From Candidatus Omnitrophota bacterium (lineage in GTDB: Bacteria > Hinthialibacterota > Hinthialibacteria > Hinthialibacterales > JAKPRU01), in NCBI GenBank assembly GCA_029568995.1, contig JAKPYU010000028.1:1-44668 (forward strand): a stretch of 44,668 nucleotides of DNA, read 5' to 3'. Position numbers and translations under genes: made by a program. Shown piece by piece: positions 31,619 to 39,903 of this stretch (position 1 is the first letter of the stretch; the number at the start of each line of letters is the position of its first letter). The notes beneath the pieces are model-generated. The model had not been told where the DNA came from, did no database searches, and saw only the letters and a list, made by a program, of their open reading frames with translations.

Positions 31619-32125
31619 TTACCTTTCCCAATCCCGCTGGACCTCAAGTTCGCTACTCCTAACCAACCGGGTCAAAAGATTGGACAAATCATCTCCAGTG
31701 TCCTGGAGCATTCGATGTGGTTTGGTACCTGGATGATCGACATGTTTCGTGAACACTTCCTCGACCATCCCACCGAGAGGATCTCCCACAAAGAAATGCA
31801 ATACACCATTCGGTGTACGAGGATAAATCCGGTGGGGCTTCGATCCATACTCCAATACACGAAGAATCGTTTCCGTTTCCGGATCCTTCGTCATCTCGCT
31901 GAAAATCCGGAGAGCCGTTTCATCCGCATTGTGTGAGATTTCCATGCGCCACGTTTTCGGCGCTCTTTTACCGGGTGTCCGCTCGCGCAATTTGGACACA
32001 GCGTAGGCCCCAATTGCCTCCAATTCAATCGTGCGAACCCCACGCAGTTTCATAATAACGGAATTTGCCGCTTTCAGAAGCAGATCGAGACTACTCTGCG
32101 ATACCTCAATCTTCGCCTGCATCAC
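31619..32125 (-). CDS. HK97 gp10-like head-tail joining protein
   Basis: 168 residues from the ATG at 32125, overlapping the connector gene by 4 nt. EYGSKPHRIYPR and VDHPGTKPHRML are typical of the HK97 gp10/neck family. The N-terminus is helical. It is expected to sit at the head-tail joint. Confidence 0.82.
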   Translation of the reverse strand: MMQAKIEVSQSSLDLLLKAANSVIMKLRGVRTIELEAIGAYAVSKLRERTPGKRAPKTWRMEISHNADETALRIFSEMTKDPETETILRVLEYGSKPHRIYPRTPNGVLHFFVGDPLGGMVEEVFTKHVDHPGTKPHRMLQDTGDDLSNLLTRLVRSSELEVQRDWER

Positions 32126-32832
32126 TCGATTCCTCCCATATCGAGCCAGATCTTGCTGCGCTCATCTCGGTACTCCTGGGCTGCCTGATCGGAAACGCTC
32201 TGAATCTGCGCGGCCCGATCACTGAGTTGGAGACCATGATCGGTACGTGGAAACCCATGCTTCATCAATGAATTCGACACAGCACGGGCGACTTTCGACC
32301 TCGCTCCACAGATCAGACAATACTCATACTGTGGGGGGATCCGCGAGACTCCATCGCTCAGGTCATGATACTCGTAAACCACAAGGTCATCCGAGGCGGT
32401 CGGGATTGGGGATAACCACACTTGGCCGTTCACATAATTCCAACTCCGGCGACCAGAATCGCCGAGGCGAATCTGCCGGGCCTGTATCTCGTCAATCAGA
32501 TCGGAAGAACGGCTATACTCCGGATACTGATAGGATCTGTCATACGCATTCTCTTTGATATCCTGTCCGAACTCCATATTCAAGGATGAACTGCTTACGG
32601 TCCATCCGGGGATCCGAATAATCACTCGATCGGTAGGAATATCATACGCCTGCTGACTGGCAACAGTTGTAAACGATCCACGCCGCAACGTCAGCCCACC
32701 ACATTTCCGGAGCAATTCATACGCGGTCAGATCGAGAGCCTTCCCGTACAGACCTTCGGGGGCCTGCTGTGTATCCTGCTGCGCCCACCAGGTTTTCAGT
32801 TCCGTTATGAGGGTGGTTCGATTAAGAGCCAT
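32122..32832 (-). CDS. Head-tail adaptor (connector) protein
   Basis: 236 residues from the ATG at 32832. Position after the GT9-like gene and before the gp10-like gene, with YDIPTDRVIIRIPGW and GRRSWNYVNGQVWLSPIP, resembles adaptor proteins of the gp6-like or phage T7-gp11-like kind. The C-terminus is helical (AVSNSLMKHGF). Overlaps its neighbours on both sides. Confidence 0.68.
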   Translation of the reverse strand: MALNRTTLITELKTWWAQQDTQQAPEGLYGKALDLTAYELLRKCGGLTLRRGSFTTVASQQAYDIPTDRVIIRIPGWTVSSSSLNMEFGQDIKENAYDRSYQYPEYSRSSDLIDEIQARQIRLGDSGRRSWNYVNGQVWLSPIPTASDDLVVYEYHDLSDGVSRIPPQYEYCLICGARSKVARAVSNSLMKHGFPRTDHGLQLSDRAAQIQSVSDQAAQEYRDERSKIWLDMGGIE

Positions 32833-33970
32833 AGACCCGTTTCCCGACTGTAATCACATCTCGAAGTTTCGTCTCTAACTCCTGGATGTAGTCCTCTGCG
32901 CGGACCTGTTGCAGGCAGGCCGTGGTGTCCCCGCATCGTTCCTCTTTCTCGAAACAGGATGGGCATCCGATCCGTTCATTGCACCGGATAGCCACCGCAC
33001 CGCCCTCATTCCAGATGGGATGATAATTGATCCGTTCAGTTGGACGGGTGGGGCCGAGGAAACAGACGATTGGAACGGCTCGCTCGGTTACGTGTGAGAA
33101 CCAGAGTGGCCCGGAATCCATAACGACCATCGCGTCCAGGTAATTGCATAATGCAATCATCTGACTGGTCGGAGCATCGGGCATAGAGAACACATGATCC
33201 CCATTCCATACGCATCCGCGATCCCGCTCGATCAAAAACACATCGAATCCACGCTCGACCAGAAGACTGACAAATTTGCGCACTTCATCAAACGGAAAGG
33301 TTTTCTTCGGGCCGGATCCCTTCACCTGAAATCCGATAAGGGGTCGCTCGCGAACACCACGGGCCAATCCTCGGGCCGTAATGTACTTGTTCGCCTTGTC
33401 CCGCGACTCTTTCGGCAATTGCAAATACCAGTCTTCTGGCATAAGTTGCGGTGCGTTCGGAACTCCATCCATGAGTGCTCTCCAAAATATCTCGGCGCGG
33501 TGGACCCTCGCGCCGTTGTGTCCTGTGTGATCGACCTCGACGACACCATCCAACAGAATCTTGTGGTCATAGTGGCGATCCCCAGGCCGAGCCAGGGTAA
33601 AGACAGGCGTATCGGTAAACGGATCGTGATACGCTTCGCTGGTCATCAGGTATAAATCCAGTTGCGGGTAACAGTTCCGCAGCCGCCGCAGAACCGTATG
33701 CAGCATGAGCAAATCGCCAAGTGCGTAGCTGCGCCAAATCAGAACTTTCTTCCTGGATCCTTTTCGAAGCGTTTTCAGAAGAACACACAACCGCTGGTCG
33801 CCGACAATGAAGTTGTGCTTTTGTTCGAGGCATTTTGCGAAATCGGTCGGGACAAAAATCGTTTCGCCCCGGCGAAACACAATCATCCTGCCTTCCGGAG
33901 TTGGGACATCGACCTCACCTTCCGGCCCGCAGAACTTGACCTGCGTTACCGATTCATTCACGGGGACCAT
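32822..33970 (-). CDS. GT9 heptosyltransferase-like protein with N-terminal virion-type domain
   Basis: 382 residues from the ATG at 33970. Residues 10-60 (VKFCGPEGEVDVPTPEG, FRRGETIFVPTDFAK) fit a small beta domain often placed after phage capsid genes (V-x-F-x-GP...VDVP...RGE...VP). From residue 70 it matches family-9 glycosyltransferases (ADP-heptose:LPS heptosyltransferases): YALGDLLMLHTVLRRL, DSGPLWFSHVTERAVPIV, FLGPTRPTER, and a Cys-rich tail (CPSCFEKEERC). It lies between the capsid and connector genes, an unusual site for a sugar transferase. Possible virion or host-surface glycosylation. A GTG at 33979 is an alternative start. Confidence 0.75.
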   Translation of the reverse strand: MVPVNESVTQVKFCGPEGEVDVPTPEGRMIVFRRGETIFVPTDFAKCLEQKHNFIVGDQRLCVLLKTLRKGSRKKVLIWRSYALGDLLMLHTVLRRLRNCYPQLDLYLMTSEAYHDPFTDTPVFTLARPGDRHYDHKILLDGVVEVDHTGHNGARVHRAEIFWRALMDGVPNAPQLMPEDWYLQLPKESRDKANKYITARGLARGVRERPLIGFQVKGSGPKKTFPFDEVRKFVSLLVERGFDVFLIERDRGCVWNGDHVFSMPDAPTSQMIALCNYLDAMVVMDSGPLWFSHVTERAVPIVCFLGPTRPTERINYHPIWNEGGAVAIRCNERIGCPSCFEKEERCGDTTACLQQVRAEDYIQELETKLRDVITVGKRVYGS

Positions 33971-34455
33971 TTCGACCACCCCAACGCTTTCAGGTAAATA
34001 TCGACCCGGTGCATATAACTCAGGTCACCGCCATCGTGATCCCTCTCCAGGCATCCGTCCAACATGAAAATGATATTGAATCCCGGCAAATCCGGTTTCC
34101 AATTCTGCACACCAATTTCTGAACCGGAGAATGCCTCAACCAAGCGGTGCGCAGTGAGAATATCGAAAGTCGATTGAGGAAAGGTCCTCTGAAGGAATTT
34201 TGCAACCGCATGGAGGATCAGAACATCACCGAGCGCATAGGTCCGGACAAGACCCACCCTGCACCCGGGATTTTTCAGCACATGATCTTTCACACTCGTG
34301 AACGGTTCCAGTTTTCCAAATCTGGCAAACTGCTTTATGACCGGAAATGTCGTATCATCTACAACAGTACCTGGGTAGAAAACGATATGGCCCATCGGCG
34401 AGGTCTCGTTCTCGAAACCGATTGCCGATGGGCCTTTGATTACGTACAGTGCCAT
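33958..34455 (-). CDS. Truncated GT9-like paralogue with the same N-terminal domain
   Basis: 165 residues from the ATG at 34455. It begins with a matching small domain (VIKGPSAIGFENE, VFYPGTVVDD) and then the N-terminal half of the heptosyltransferase fold: VRTYALGDVLILHAVAKF, FDILTAHRLVEAFSG. It stops before the donor-binding half (no DSGP motif). Overlaps the full-length copy by 13 nt. It may be a non-catalytic partner, a virion decoration protein, or a decayed copy. Confidence 0.68.
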   Translation of the reverse strand: MALYVIKGPSAIGFENETSPMGHIVFYPGTVVDDTTFPVIKQFARFGKLEPFTSVKDHVLKNPGCRVGLVRTYALGDVLILHAVAKFLQRTFPQSTFDILTAHRLVEAFSGSEIGVQNWKPDLPGFNIIFMLDGCLERDHDGGDLSYMHRVDIYLKALGWSKWSP

Positions 34456-34482
34456 GATCCCCCTCTACGACTCCGCCCAGGA

Positions 34483-35790
34483 TCAACTGTTCGTGTTGGT
34501 CATATTGATGAGAGCGTAGAAGTACTCACCCTCATCCGCCTTGACGAAACAGGCCCGCGACCGAGCGCCCTGACGCGGTTCCCATTCGTCAGGGTCCATG
34601 AACACCGGGCTGGGCAGCGGTGGGACATACATTGCCAGCACGATTCCGACCCGCATCCAGTCCAGCGGGCCAGTGCCACGGTAACCGAGCAACAGGGCGT
34701 TTTGGTCGGGGAAATGAGGATCGCAAATGACCGTGTACTCATCCCCGATCCGACCGACAACATGCGGGCCGATTTCACCAAGGGAAGCACCGGGCCGAAT
34801 GGAATCATTCAGGTTGACCATGCCATCCCATTTCTTGATGCGCTGGAGACGCGGCAGTGTCAGCGGGTGACAAACAATCCAGTTCGGTCGAACATTCTTC
34901 CGGTACATGATGTTCGCGGCGGCGTTTTGAATGGCAACCGTGTACAACCTCTCGTCATACGCCTCTTTGTCGCGATCCGCTTTGGACGAATAGGTCCCGC
35001 CGTCACTGGCATCCCAGGTGGTCGTGTAGCCGACATTGTTGAAAATGAAATCGACGCACAGGCGGTCAATTTCAAGTTGCAACAGGTCAGTCAGGAGACG
35101 CGGGACCATATCGGCAGTCGCGAGGCCATGAACATTCATGAGGTCTTCCTGAGCCTCGATGGACCACGCGGCCAGGAGTTTCCACACTTCGGTCTGGGCA
35201 TTCTGAGACTGGACGCGAAACTTCACCCGCCGAATCGTGGCCGCAGATCCTTCTGTGTTGTTCAACGAATAGGTCTTGTTGAACGTGGACGCCAGATCGA
35301 CCCGGTTGTTCGCGCTGGGCGAGTTCTGGTAGAACCAACTCAGATTGAACACCTGCCCGGTAGCGGACGAAATCGGCTGTACGGAACACAACCGATGTGC
35401 GATGGTCCCCGCGAGGGCGCGGGTAATCATCGGGAACCAGGTGCCCCGGACCTTGGCGATATCCAAACCGGTTACCGCGAACGTGCCCTCCATGAACTGA
35501 CGGCTGTTCATGTGCTTTTCCGCGTTCAAAAGCAACGCTTCAACAACACGCTGACGCATGATGCCGTCAGTATCCCAGGGACCTCGAATAATCCCCTTCG
35601 GGGAACCTTCCGCAACCGTGTTCCGGAAGCGGTCGAATCCATAGATCTGGACGTTTTCGGTGAGCGGAGCATACCGGCTGCGCAGGTTCGGCATATCACG
35701 ACCGATCTGGCAGCTTGCCAGGAATCCGGCATCAATTCCGAGGGCCATGGCAGCTTGATTTTCAGTGAGATCGAGAGGGGTATTACCCAT
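34483..35790 (-). CDS. Major capsid protein
   Basis: 435 residues from the ATG at 35790, preceded by GGAGGAGG and a small hairpin (35804-35822). The size, the position after the protease-scaffold gene, and segments such as KVRGTWFPMITRALAG, ITRALAGTIAHRLC, WSIEAQEDLMNVHGL and NWIVCHPLTLPRLQ fit an HK97-fold/T4-gp23-type capsid protein. Expected to be the most abundant virion protein. Confidence 0.87.
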   Translation of the reverse strand: MGNTPLDLTENQAAMALGIDAGFLASCQIGRDMPNLRSRYAPLTENVQIYGFDRFRNTVAEGSPKGIIRGPWDTDGIMRQRVVEALLLNAEKHMNSRQFMEGTFAVTGLDIAKVRGTWFPMITRALAGTIAHRLCSVQPISSATGQVFNLSWFYQNSPSANNRVDLASTFNKTYSLNNTEGSAATIRRVKFRVQSQNAQTEVWKLLAAWSIEAQEDLMNVHGLATADMVPRLLTDLLQLEIDRLCVDFIFNNVGYTTTWDASDGGTYSSKADRDKEAYDERLYTVAIQNAAANIMYRKNVRPNWIVCHPLTLPRLQRIKKWDGMVNLNDSIRPGASLGEIGPHVVGRIGDEYTVICDPHFPDQNALLLGYRGTGPLDWMRVGIVLAMYVPPLPSPVFMDPDEWEPRQGARSRACFVKADEGEYFYALINMTNTNS

Positions 35791-35803
35791 CGTTATCCTC
35801 CTC

Positions 35804-35822
35804 CAGACACCCCCTCGGTCTG
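35804..35822 (-). promoter_or_regulatory. Small hairpin before the capsid gene
   Basis: CAGAC / GTCTG with a 9-nt G-rich loop lies just upstream of GGAGGAGG and the capsid ATG. It may stabilise the 5' end of the capsid message. A second AT-rich hairpin (GTCTGA...TCAGAC) overlaps the stop of the upstream gene. Confidence 0.45.
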
Positions 35823-35860
35823 TAATGGTTTTCGCGAATCAGATTAGAGTCTGAAAATAA

Positions 35861-36616
35861 TCAGACGTTTTGCACACCTTGTTTCCACTGCTCCGTCATA
35901 TCCTGCCGGGCCACCGGAGGATTCGGGTCCTTTTGCTCCGGGTCAACGGATTTCGATTTCTGAACCGGGGACGGAGACGGTTTCCCGGAATTCGACTCAA
36001 TGAACGCCTTCACCTTTTCGAGCTGTTTCCCGACATGTTCCACAACGCCGTCAGTCGTGGTGATCCGCCCTTCCGAAATCATCTCGGCCACGGTATCCAC
36101 GACGAATTTCCGCACGTGCGGGTCATACTCCTTGGTGGCTTCCTGGAGAGTCTCTTTCATGGACTTCTCATTGAGACGCGCCTGCATTTCGGAGAATTGC
36201 TTCTGCGTGTCCTCGATCTGCTTCCGAAGCGCGGCGTTCTCTGCCCGAAACGCCTCGGTCTGGTCGTCTTTCGGACCATCACCCGGTTCATCCGTCAGGA
36301 TTTTGTGCTCTCTGAGGATCTTCTTGAGCGATTCGAGAACGGCCAGCGCCTGAGCATTCTGTTCCTTGGCTTCGTGCAGTTTCGCTTCCCATTCCTCGTC
36401 CGCGACGGCTCGTACTTCAATGGCGATCTGCTTTTTGGCGGCATCGACAAGTTGTTTCGCCTGGGCTTCGATCCCTTCCCGCAATCCCTTGTCCACGATG
36501 GCTACCACGGCCTCGCTCTGGGCGGCCAGCGCGACGAAATCCGCATCCTTGAGCAGCATTTCGACCAGATCCGGGTACTTTTCTTTGAATTCTTTGAAGT
36601 TCTTGAATTCACTCAT
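35861..36616 (-). CDS. Scaffold from internal start (in-frame)
   Basis: An in-frame ATG at 36616 inside the protease gene is preceded by GGAGGAG at 8-9 nt spacing. The 251-residue product (MSEFKNFKEFKEKYPDL...) would be the scaffold alone, comparable to Nu3 in the lambda C gene. Helical and Glu/Lys-rich throughout. The evidence is the ribosome binding site and the domain boundary. Confidence 0.6.
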   Translation of the reverse strand: MSEFKNFKEFKEKYPDLVEMLLKDADFVALAAQSEAVVAIVDKGLREGIEAQAKQLVDAAKKQIAIEVRAVADEEWEAKLHEAKEQNAQALAVLESLKKILREHKILTDEPGDGPKDDQTEAFRAENAALRKQIEDTQKQFSEMQARLNEKSMKETLQEATKEYDPHVRKFVVDTVAEMISEGRITTTDGVVEHVGKQLEKVKAFIESNSGKPSPSPVQKSKSVDPEQKDPNPPVARQDMTEQWKQGVQNV

Positions 36617-37261
36617 CTCAATCTCCTCCGGGCCGTGGCCCTGTTGGTTTTCAAATGCGATGCTGGATACGCGAGCCGTGTCTTCGGACGGTCGAAGAAC
36701 CACGTCAATCGTGGTCATCTGGTAGTCGTCATTGATTACCTGGACATCCTTGACACCATTCCATTCCCTTTTGACCGCTGTCCCGAATCCACGGGTCGAG
36801 AATCCAATCCCCCGCAGGGGTAGTCCTGAGTCCTTACAGGCTTCAATTACCGAACGGAGCGTTTGACCAGCCTCGTTATCGAGAACGACCGCTTCGCCGG
36901 AGAGGTAGACCTCATTGCCGTCTGCGCTCTCATTGACCTCAATCTTGCGATATAGGACCCCGCTCCCCATGATCCTGGGTCCGCTCATATCGGGAGTCGG
37001 GTGATCGACCGCGCCCAGAAGTTCGCCCTGTTCACACAGGGCTTTGACCTTGAGTGCTTCGCGTTTGTAGGTCGGCGCTGGATAGACGCGGCAATTGCCG
37101 TTCAGCTTTCCGCCGACTCCCAAGGGGCTTTTGAGCACAAGCCTCTTCTTGCCGGTCGATCCGACAGATTCCTCGATAACCTGGAGTTCACCCTCTCCGG
37201 GCCGATACGCTTCCGTCAGCAGTGGTAATTTCCGTTTCGAGTCGTCGGTAAGAACTTCCAT
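35861..37261 (-). CDS. Prohead protease fused to scaffold
   Basis: 466 residues from the ATG at 37261. The N-terminal 200 residues match prohead proteases of the T4 gp21 type: NGNCRVYP (55-61), LGAVDHP with catalytic His87, and GFSTRG with Ser155 (a G-x-S-x-RG motif). From residue 216 on the sequence is a charged, coiled-coil-rich scaffold. An internal ATG at 36616 has GGAGGAG upstream and would produce free scaffold. This is a common phage arrangement, in which the protease cuts the scaffold during head maturation. Confidence 0.87.
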   Translation of the reverse strand: MEVLTDDSKRKLPLLTEAYRPGEGELQVIEESVGSTGKKRLVLKSPLGVGGKLNGNCRVYPAPTYKREALKVKALCEQGELLGAVDHPTPDMSGPRIMGSGVLYRKIEVNESADGNEVYLSGEAVVLDNEAGQTLRSVIEACKDSGLPLRGIGFSTRGFGTAVKREWNGVKDVQVINDDYQMTTIDVVLRPSEDTARVSSIAFENQQGHGPEEIEMSEFKNFKEFKEKYPDLVEMLLKDADFVALAAQSEAVVAIVDKGLREGIEAQAKQLVDAAKKQIAIEVRAVADEEWEAKLHEAKEQNAQALAVLESLKKILREHKILTDEPGDGPKDDQTEAFRAENAALRKQIEDTQKQFSEMQARLNEKSMKETLQEATKEYDPHVRKFVVDTVAEMISEGRITTTDGVVEHVGKQLEKVKAFIESNSGKPSPSPVQKSKSVDPEQKDPNPPVARQDMTEQWKQGVQNV

Positions 37262-37300
37262 CTCTCGCTATCTCCGTTACCCGTAGATATAGGGCGAGAG
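37262..37300 (-). promoter_or_regulatory. Hairpin hiding the protease ribosome binding site
   Basis: CTCTCGC and GCGAGAG form a 7-bp stem, extended inward by TAT/ATA and two more pairs after bulges, directly before the ATG at 37261. The 3' arm contains GGAG (37272-37275), the only likely ribosome binding site. Resembles the arrangement before the tail tube gene. Confidence 0.6.
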
Positions 37301-37335
37301 AATGGGCTGTTGGGATTCAAAGGTCGGGAAGGGAA

Positions 37336-37923
37336 TTAGATAGTGGCGGCCTTGTTCAAAGGTTCGAAATTGCCGCCAATCCGCTCATATTCCCGCAAGA
37401 TTGGAACCACATACCCCGTCATCCGATCTTCCGGGATCTGACCCCACGACAGGGAAACGGGTCCACAGTTCCATGCCAGGGCGAGACGCTCATACAATGC
37501 GCGGCCACGATACCCTTTTGCGCCTGCACTCTTGATAAGCCGTTCCAGGTAACGCTGAGACCAGAACAGCCCATCGTGTGTGGATCGAACCAGTTGGGTT
37601 AAAAACGGTTCCTGGAACCCGCATTCCCGTGCAGTAGCACCCAAAAGGTGCATCGGACCAAAGGAACATGCCTCCAATACCCGCTCGGTTTCGTAGGAAC
37701 ATAGGCCCGAAACACAGTGCGGATTTCGAGCCGCGAGATCCTGCAAAGACATGGGTTTCATATATTTCTCTAAGAATCCCGGCTCAAACCGGATTGATGC
37801 CGGGTTGAAGGTCCGTTCCTCCTGCCAGCAAATCGCTTCGGCAAATATCGGGTCGCGGAAATCGAGTTGGGACAGAATGGTTACAACATGCTCACGGTTT
37901 TCAGCGATTTCCCGTTGGTTCAT
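37336..37923 (-). CDS. Lytic transglycosylase/lysozyme-like protein
   Basis: 195 residues from the ATG at 37923, with GAGG upstream. QEERTFNPASIRFEPGFLE carries the catalytic-type Glu of lysozyme-like transglycosylases, and SFGPMHLLGATARECGF follows at the expected distance. ALAWNCGPVSLSWGQIP near the C-terminus also fits. It probably cuts peptidoglycan at entry or lysis. It lies between a methyltransferase and the protease gene. Confidence 0.72.
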   Translation of the reverse strand: MNQREIAENREHVVTILSQLDFRDPIFAEAICWQEERTFNPASIRFEPGFLEKYMKPMSLQDLAARNPHCVSGLCSYETERVLEACSFGPMHLLGATARECGFQEPFLTQLVRSTHDGLFWSQRYLERLIKSAGAKGYRGRALYERLALAWNCGPVSLSWGQIPEDRMTGYVVPILREYERIGGNFEPLNKAATI

Positions 37924-37968
37924 CGTGGACCTCAAGAAATAATGATCTTCTATTCGGGGATGTATGAT

Positions 37969-39384
37969 TCAGCGGAAAAGAGGCAACCCCTCTTCGTCAA
38001 TGCGCTCTCGCGCCATGGTGATAAAATCCGGGTTCAGGTCAATAAGCGTCGAGTCCCGGGCAAATCGCTCACACACGATCCCCGTAGTGCCACTGCCCGC
38101 GAACGGATCCAGGATTCGGCAGGGAACCGGATCACCAGCCCCGCACCGGCACGAGGGTTGCCAACCTTTCAGGATAGGAATCTTGCGGCCCCTGGGATCT
38201 GTCCTTTTCCCACGCTCAATAGGTAGAGCCTTGAGTTTGCGTTTGAACATCTCGTCCATTCGCATACAATCCGACTGTTGATAGGACCCGCCCCGCATAG
38301 CCGCATCGTCCGGGTTCTCGATCCATTCAATAATCCGTACCCAGGGCGCACCACAGATGGGGCAACAGCCCCGCTCCGAGGTCCCGGACAAAATGTACGG
38401 CTCGATGAGCTTTGCCGGGTAAACTGCAAAATGCTTCCGTCTGGTACCGGGATTCGAGACCGATCTCACGCTCCGGAGTTGGCGGCCGAGGGGATTGGCA
38501 ATTTTTTCGGGGCATCCGCTTGGCCCGTAGTTCTCGCCCCTCGCAATGTTCCCGATTTCAAGGACGGTCGAGTCCTTGTGTTTCCCGTTCCCTCTCCGTC
38601 GCATGGATCGGGCCAGGGAATCAGGCGCAAGCGGCTCCCGGGTGGCCTCCACATCCCAATAGTACCGGGCGCTTTTTGTGAATTGGAGACAGTATTCGTG
38701 ATCGCATGTTGGTCGATCCTTGCCGCTATAGGGTAAGCAGTTCGGCTTATGCCAGACATTGACGGACCGCCACCACCAGCCCTCTGCCTGAAGCGCGAAT
38801 GCCAAGCGCCATGGTATCCCGGCCATGTCCTTGGGCTTGAGGCCGGATTCCGATGGATCCGGTCTCTGCGCAGAATATCCGTCACGAGCGCCGATGTGCT
38901 TCGAGTTTCTAATCCTGACATCAGGGTCACTGTAACCTTGCGCCGCAACCCACGAATCCCCAATTACAATCCATAGCGATCCGTCCCGCCTCAGCACACG
39001 CCGGACCTCGGCGAACACTGAGGCAAGGTGCTCAATATACTGATCCGGGCATCGCTCCAGGCCCAACTCGCCGCGCCATGCACCGCATTTCGAGCATGAG
39101 GATCCGTAACTGACCGGCTCTCGAACGCGGCAGGCATTTGCTTGCTCAATATCGCTGAATTTGCTTTTCGTGCCGTCTTTCCATCGTGTAGCGACCATGC
39201 CCCATTCTTCCGTCCACTCATGCTCGCACACCGGATCCCCACCCCACACTTGTGGTTCCGTGTGGTACGAGCGCAAGCACCAATAGGGCGGACTGGTAAT
39301 GCACAAATGAAAATGATTATCTGGAAATTCTTGCAAGAGGACCGGGCTATGCCCACATTGAAACTCGATTACCACAGATTCCAT
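37969..39384 (-). CDS. DNA (N4-cytosine or N6-adenine) methyltransferase
   Basis: 471 residues. Motif IV TSPPYW is at 30-35 and motif I DPFAGSGTT at 426-434, the order of beta-class methyltransferases. WKDGTKSKFSDIEQA, WWWRSVNVWHKPN and SARYYWDVE are typical of phage enzymes of this class. Two Cys-rich knuckles (CSKCGAW, CPICGAPW) suggest zinc ribbons between the motifs. The ATG at 39384 has a close GAGG; a GTG three codons in is possible. Could protect phage DNA from restriction. Confidence 0.88.
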   Translation of the reverse strand: MESVVIEFQCGHSPVLLQEFPDNHFHLCITSPPYWCLRSYHTEPQVWGGDPVCEHEWTEEWGMVATRWKDGTKSKFSDIEQANACRVREPVSYGSSCSKCGAWRGELGLERCPDQYIEHLASVFAEVRRVLRRDGSLWIVIGDSWVAAQGYSDPDVRIRNSKHIGARDGYSAQRPDPSESGLKPKDMAGIPWRLAFALQAEGWWWRSVNVWHKPNCLPYSGKDRPTCDHEYCLQFTKSARYYWDVEATREPLAPDSLARSMRRRGNGKHKDSTVLEIGNIARGENYGPSGCPEKIANPLGRQLRSVRSVSNPGTRRKHFAVYPAKLIEPYILSGTSERGCCPICGAPWVRIIEWIENPDDAAMRGGSYQQSDCMRMDEMFKRKLKALPIERGKRTDPRGRKIPILKGWQPSCRCGAGDPVPCRILDPFAGSGTTGIVCERFARDSTLIDLNPDFITMARERIDEEGLPLFR

Positions 39385-39392
39385 ACCTCAAG

Positions 39393-39439
39393 AAAAAGGT
39401 TGAGCCGGGAGACTTGAGTAAAGGAGAGAGCCTCCCGGC
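39393..39439 (-). terminator. Terminator after the lipoprotein gene
   Basis: An 8-bp stem GCCGGGAG / CTCCCGGC (39404-39411 / 39432-39439) followed by CAACC and TTTTT on the minus strand. It lies between the lipoprotein stop (39458) and the methyltransferase start (39384). Confidence 0.6.
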
Positions 39440-39457
39440 CCGCATGAAAGGGAGAAC

Positions 39458-39691
39458 TTACGGAATGCTTGTATCGCCGTCTTTGTAATTCTCTTGGAGT
39501 TTCAACTCCGCATCGTGCATCCGAGTCATGATCCGAGACAGATCGGACGGAGCGATCAGAAGATATCCGGGATATTCTGGAGGCTCCGTCAAACTGAGAT
39601 CGCCAGGCAATTCGGGGACCTTGCTGATATCGGTAGAGATACACCCGGTAAGGAGAATCGCGAGGATAATGGTGGTAAAAATGATCTTCAT
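39458..39691 (-). CDS. Small lipoprotein, o-spanin candidate
   Basis: 77 residues from the ATG at 39691. A hydrophobic signal (MKIIFTTIILAILLTGC) ends in a lipobox LLTGC, so Cys17 is probably lipidated. The remainder is Pro-rich (PELPGDLSLTEPPEYPGYL). Its gene overlaps the end of the upstream gene by 4 nt, as in Rz/Rz1 pairs. An outer-membrane lysis lipoprotein is the best guess. Confidence 0.62.
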   Translation of the reverse strand: MKIIFTTIILAILLTGCISTDISKVPELPGDLSLTEPPEYPGYLLIAPSDLSRIMTRMHDAELKLQENYKDGDTSIP

Positions 39692-39900
39692 TTCCGAATC
39701 TCCTTGAGCAATGACGCCCGAGCCTTGTCCCGATCCGACTTGTCGGTAGATGTGAGATTGTCCACCTTGTTCAGAATTTCTTTCCGGTCATGCTCGATCT
39801 GGTTAAGAACGGACCTTCGTTGTCTCCTGGGATCCCTGATCCATTCCAGGATCGCCTTCCCGAACGCGAACAGATTTGATAACATTCCGGACAGGTCCAT
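39688..39900 (-). CDS. Small helical protein, possible i-spanin
   Basis: 70 residues from the ATG at 39900. An N-terminal apolar segment (MLSNLFAFGKAILEWI) is followed by a charged helix (HDRKEILNKVDNLTSTDKSDRDKARASLLKEI). This could be an inner-membrane spanin partner, but the hydrophobic part is short, so it is tentative. Confidence 0.5.
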   Translation of the reverse strand: MDLSGMLSNLFAFGKAILEWIRDPRRQRRSVLNQIEHDRKEILNKVDNLTSTDKSDRDKARASLLKEIRK

Positions 39901-39903
39901 GAT

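Noticed and set aside
34147-35847. A 566-codon open frame on the plus strand opposite the capsid gene
   Set aside because: It spans several minus-strand genes that have ribosome binding sites and clear products. Its translation shows no family motif, and its openness reflects codon bias of the opposite strand.
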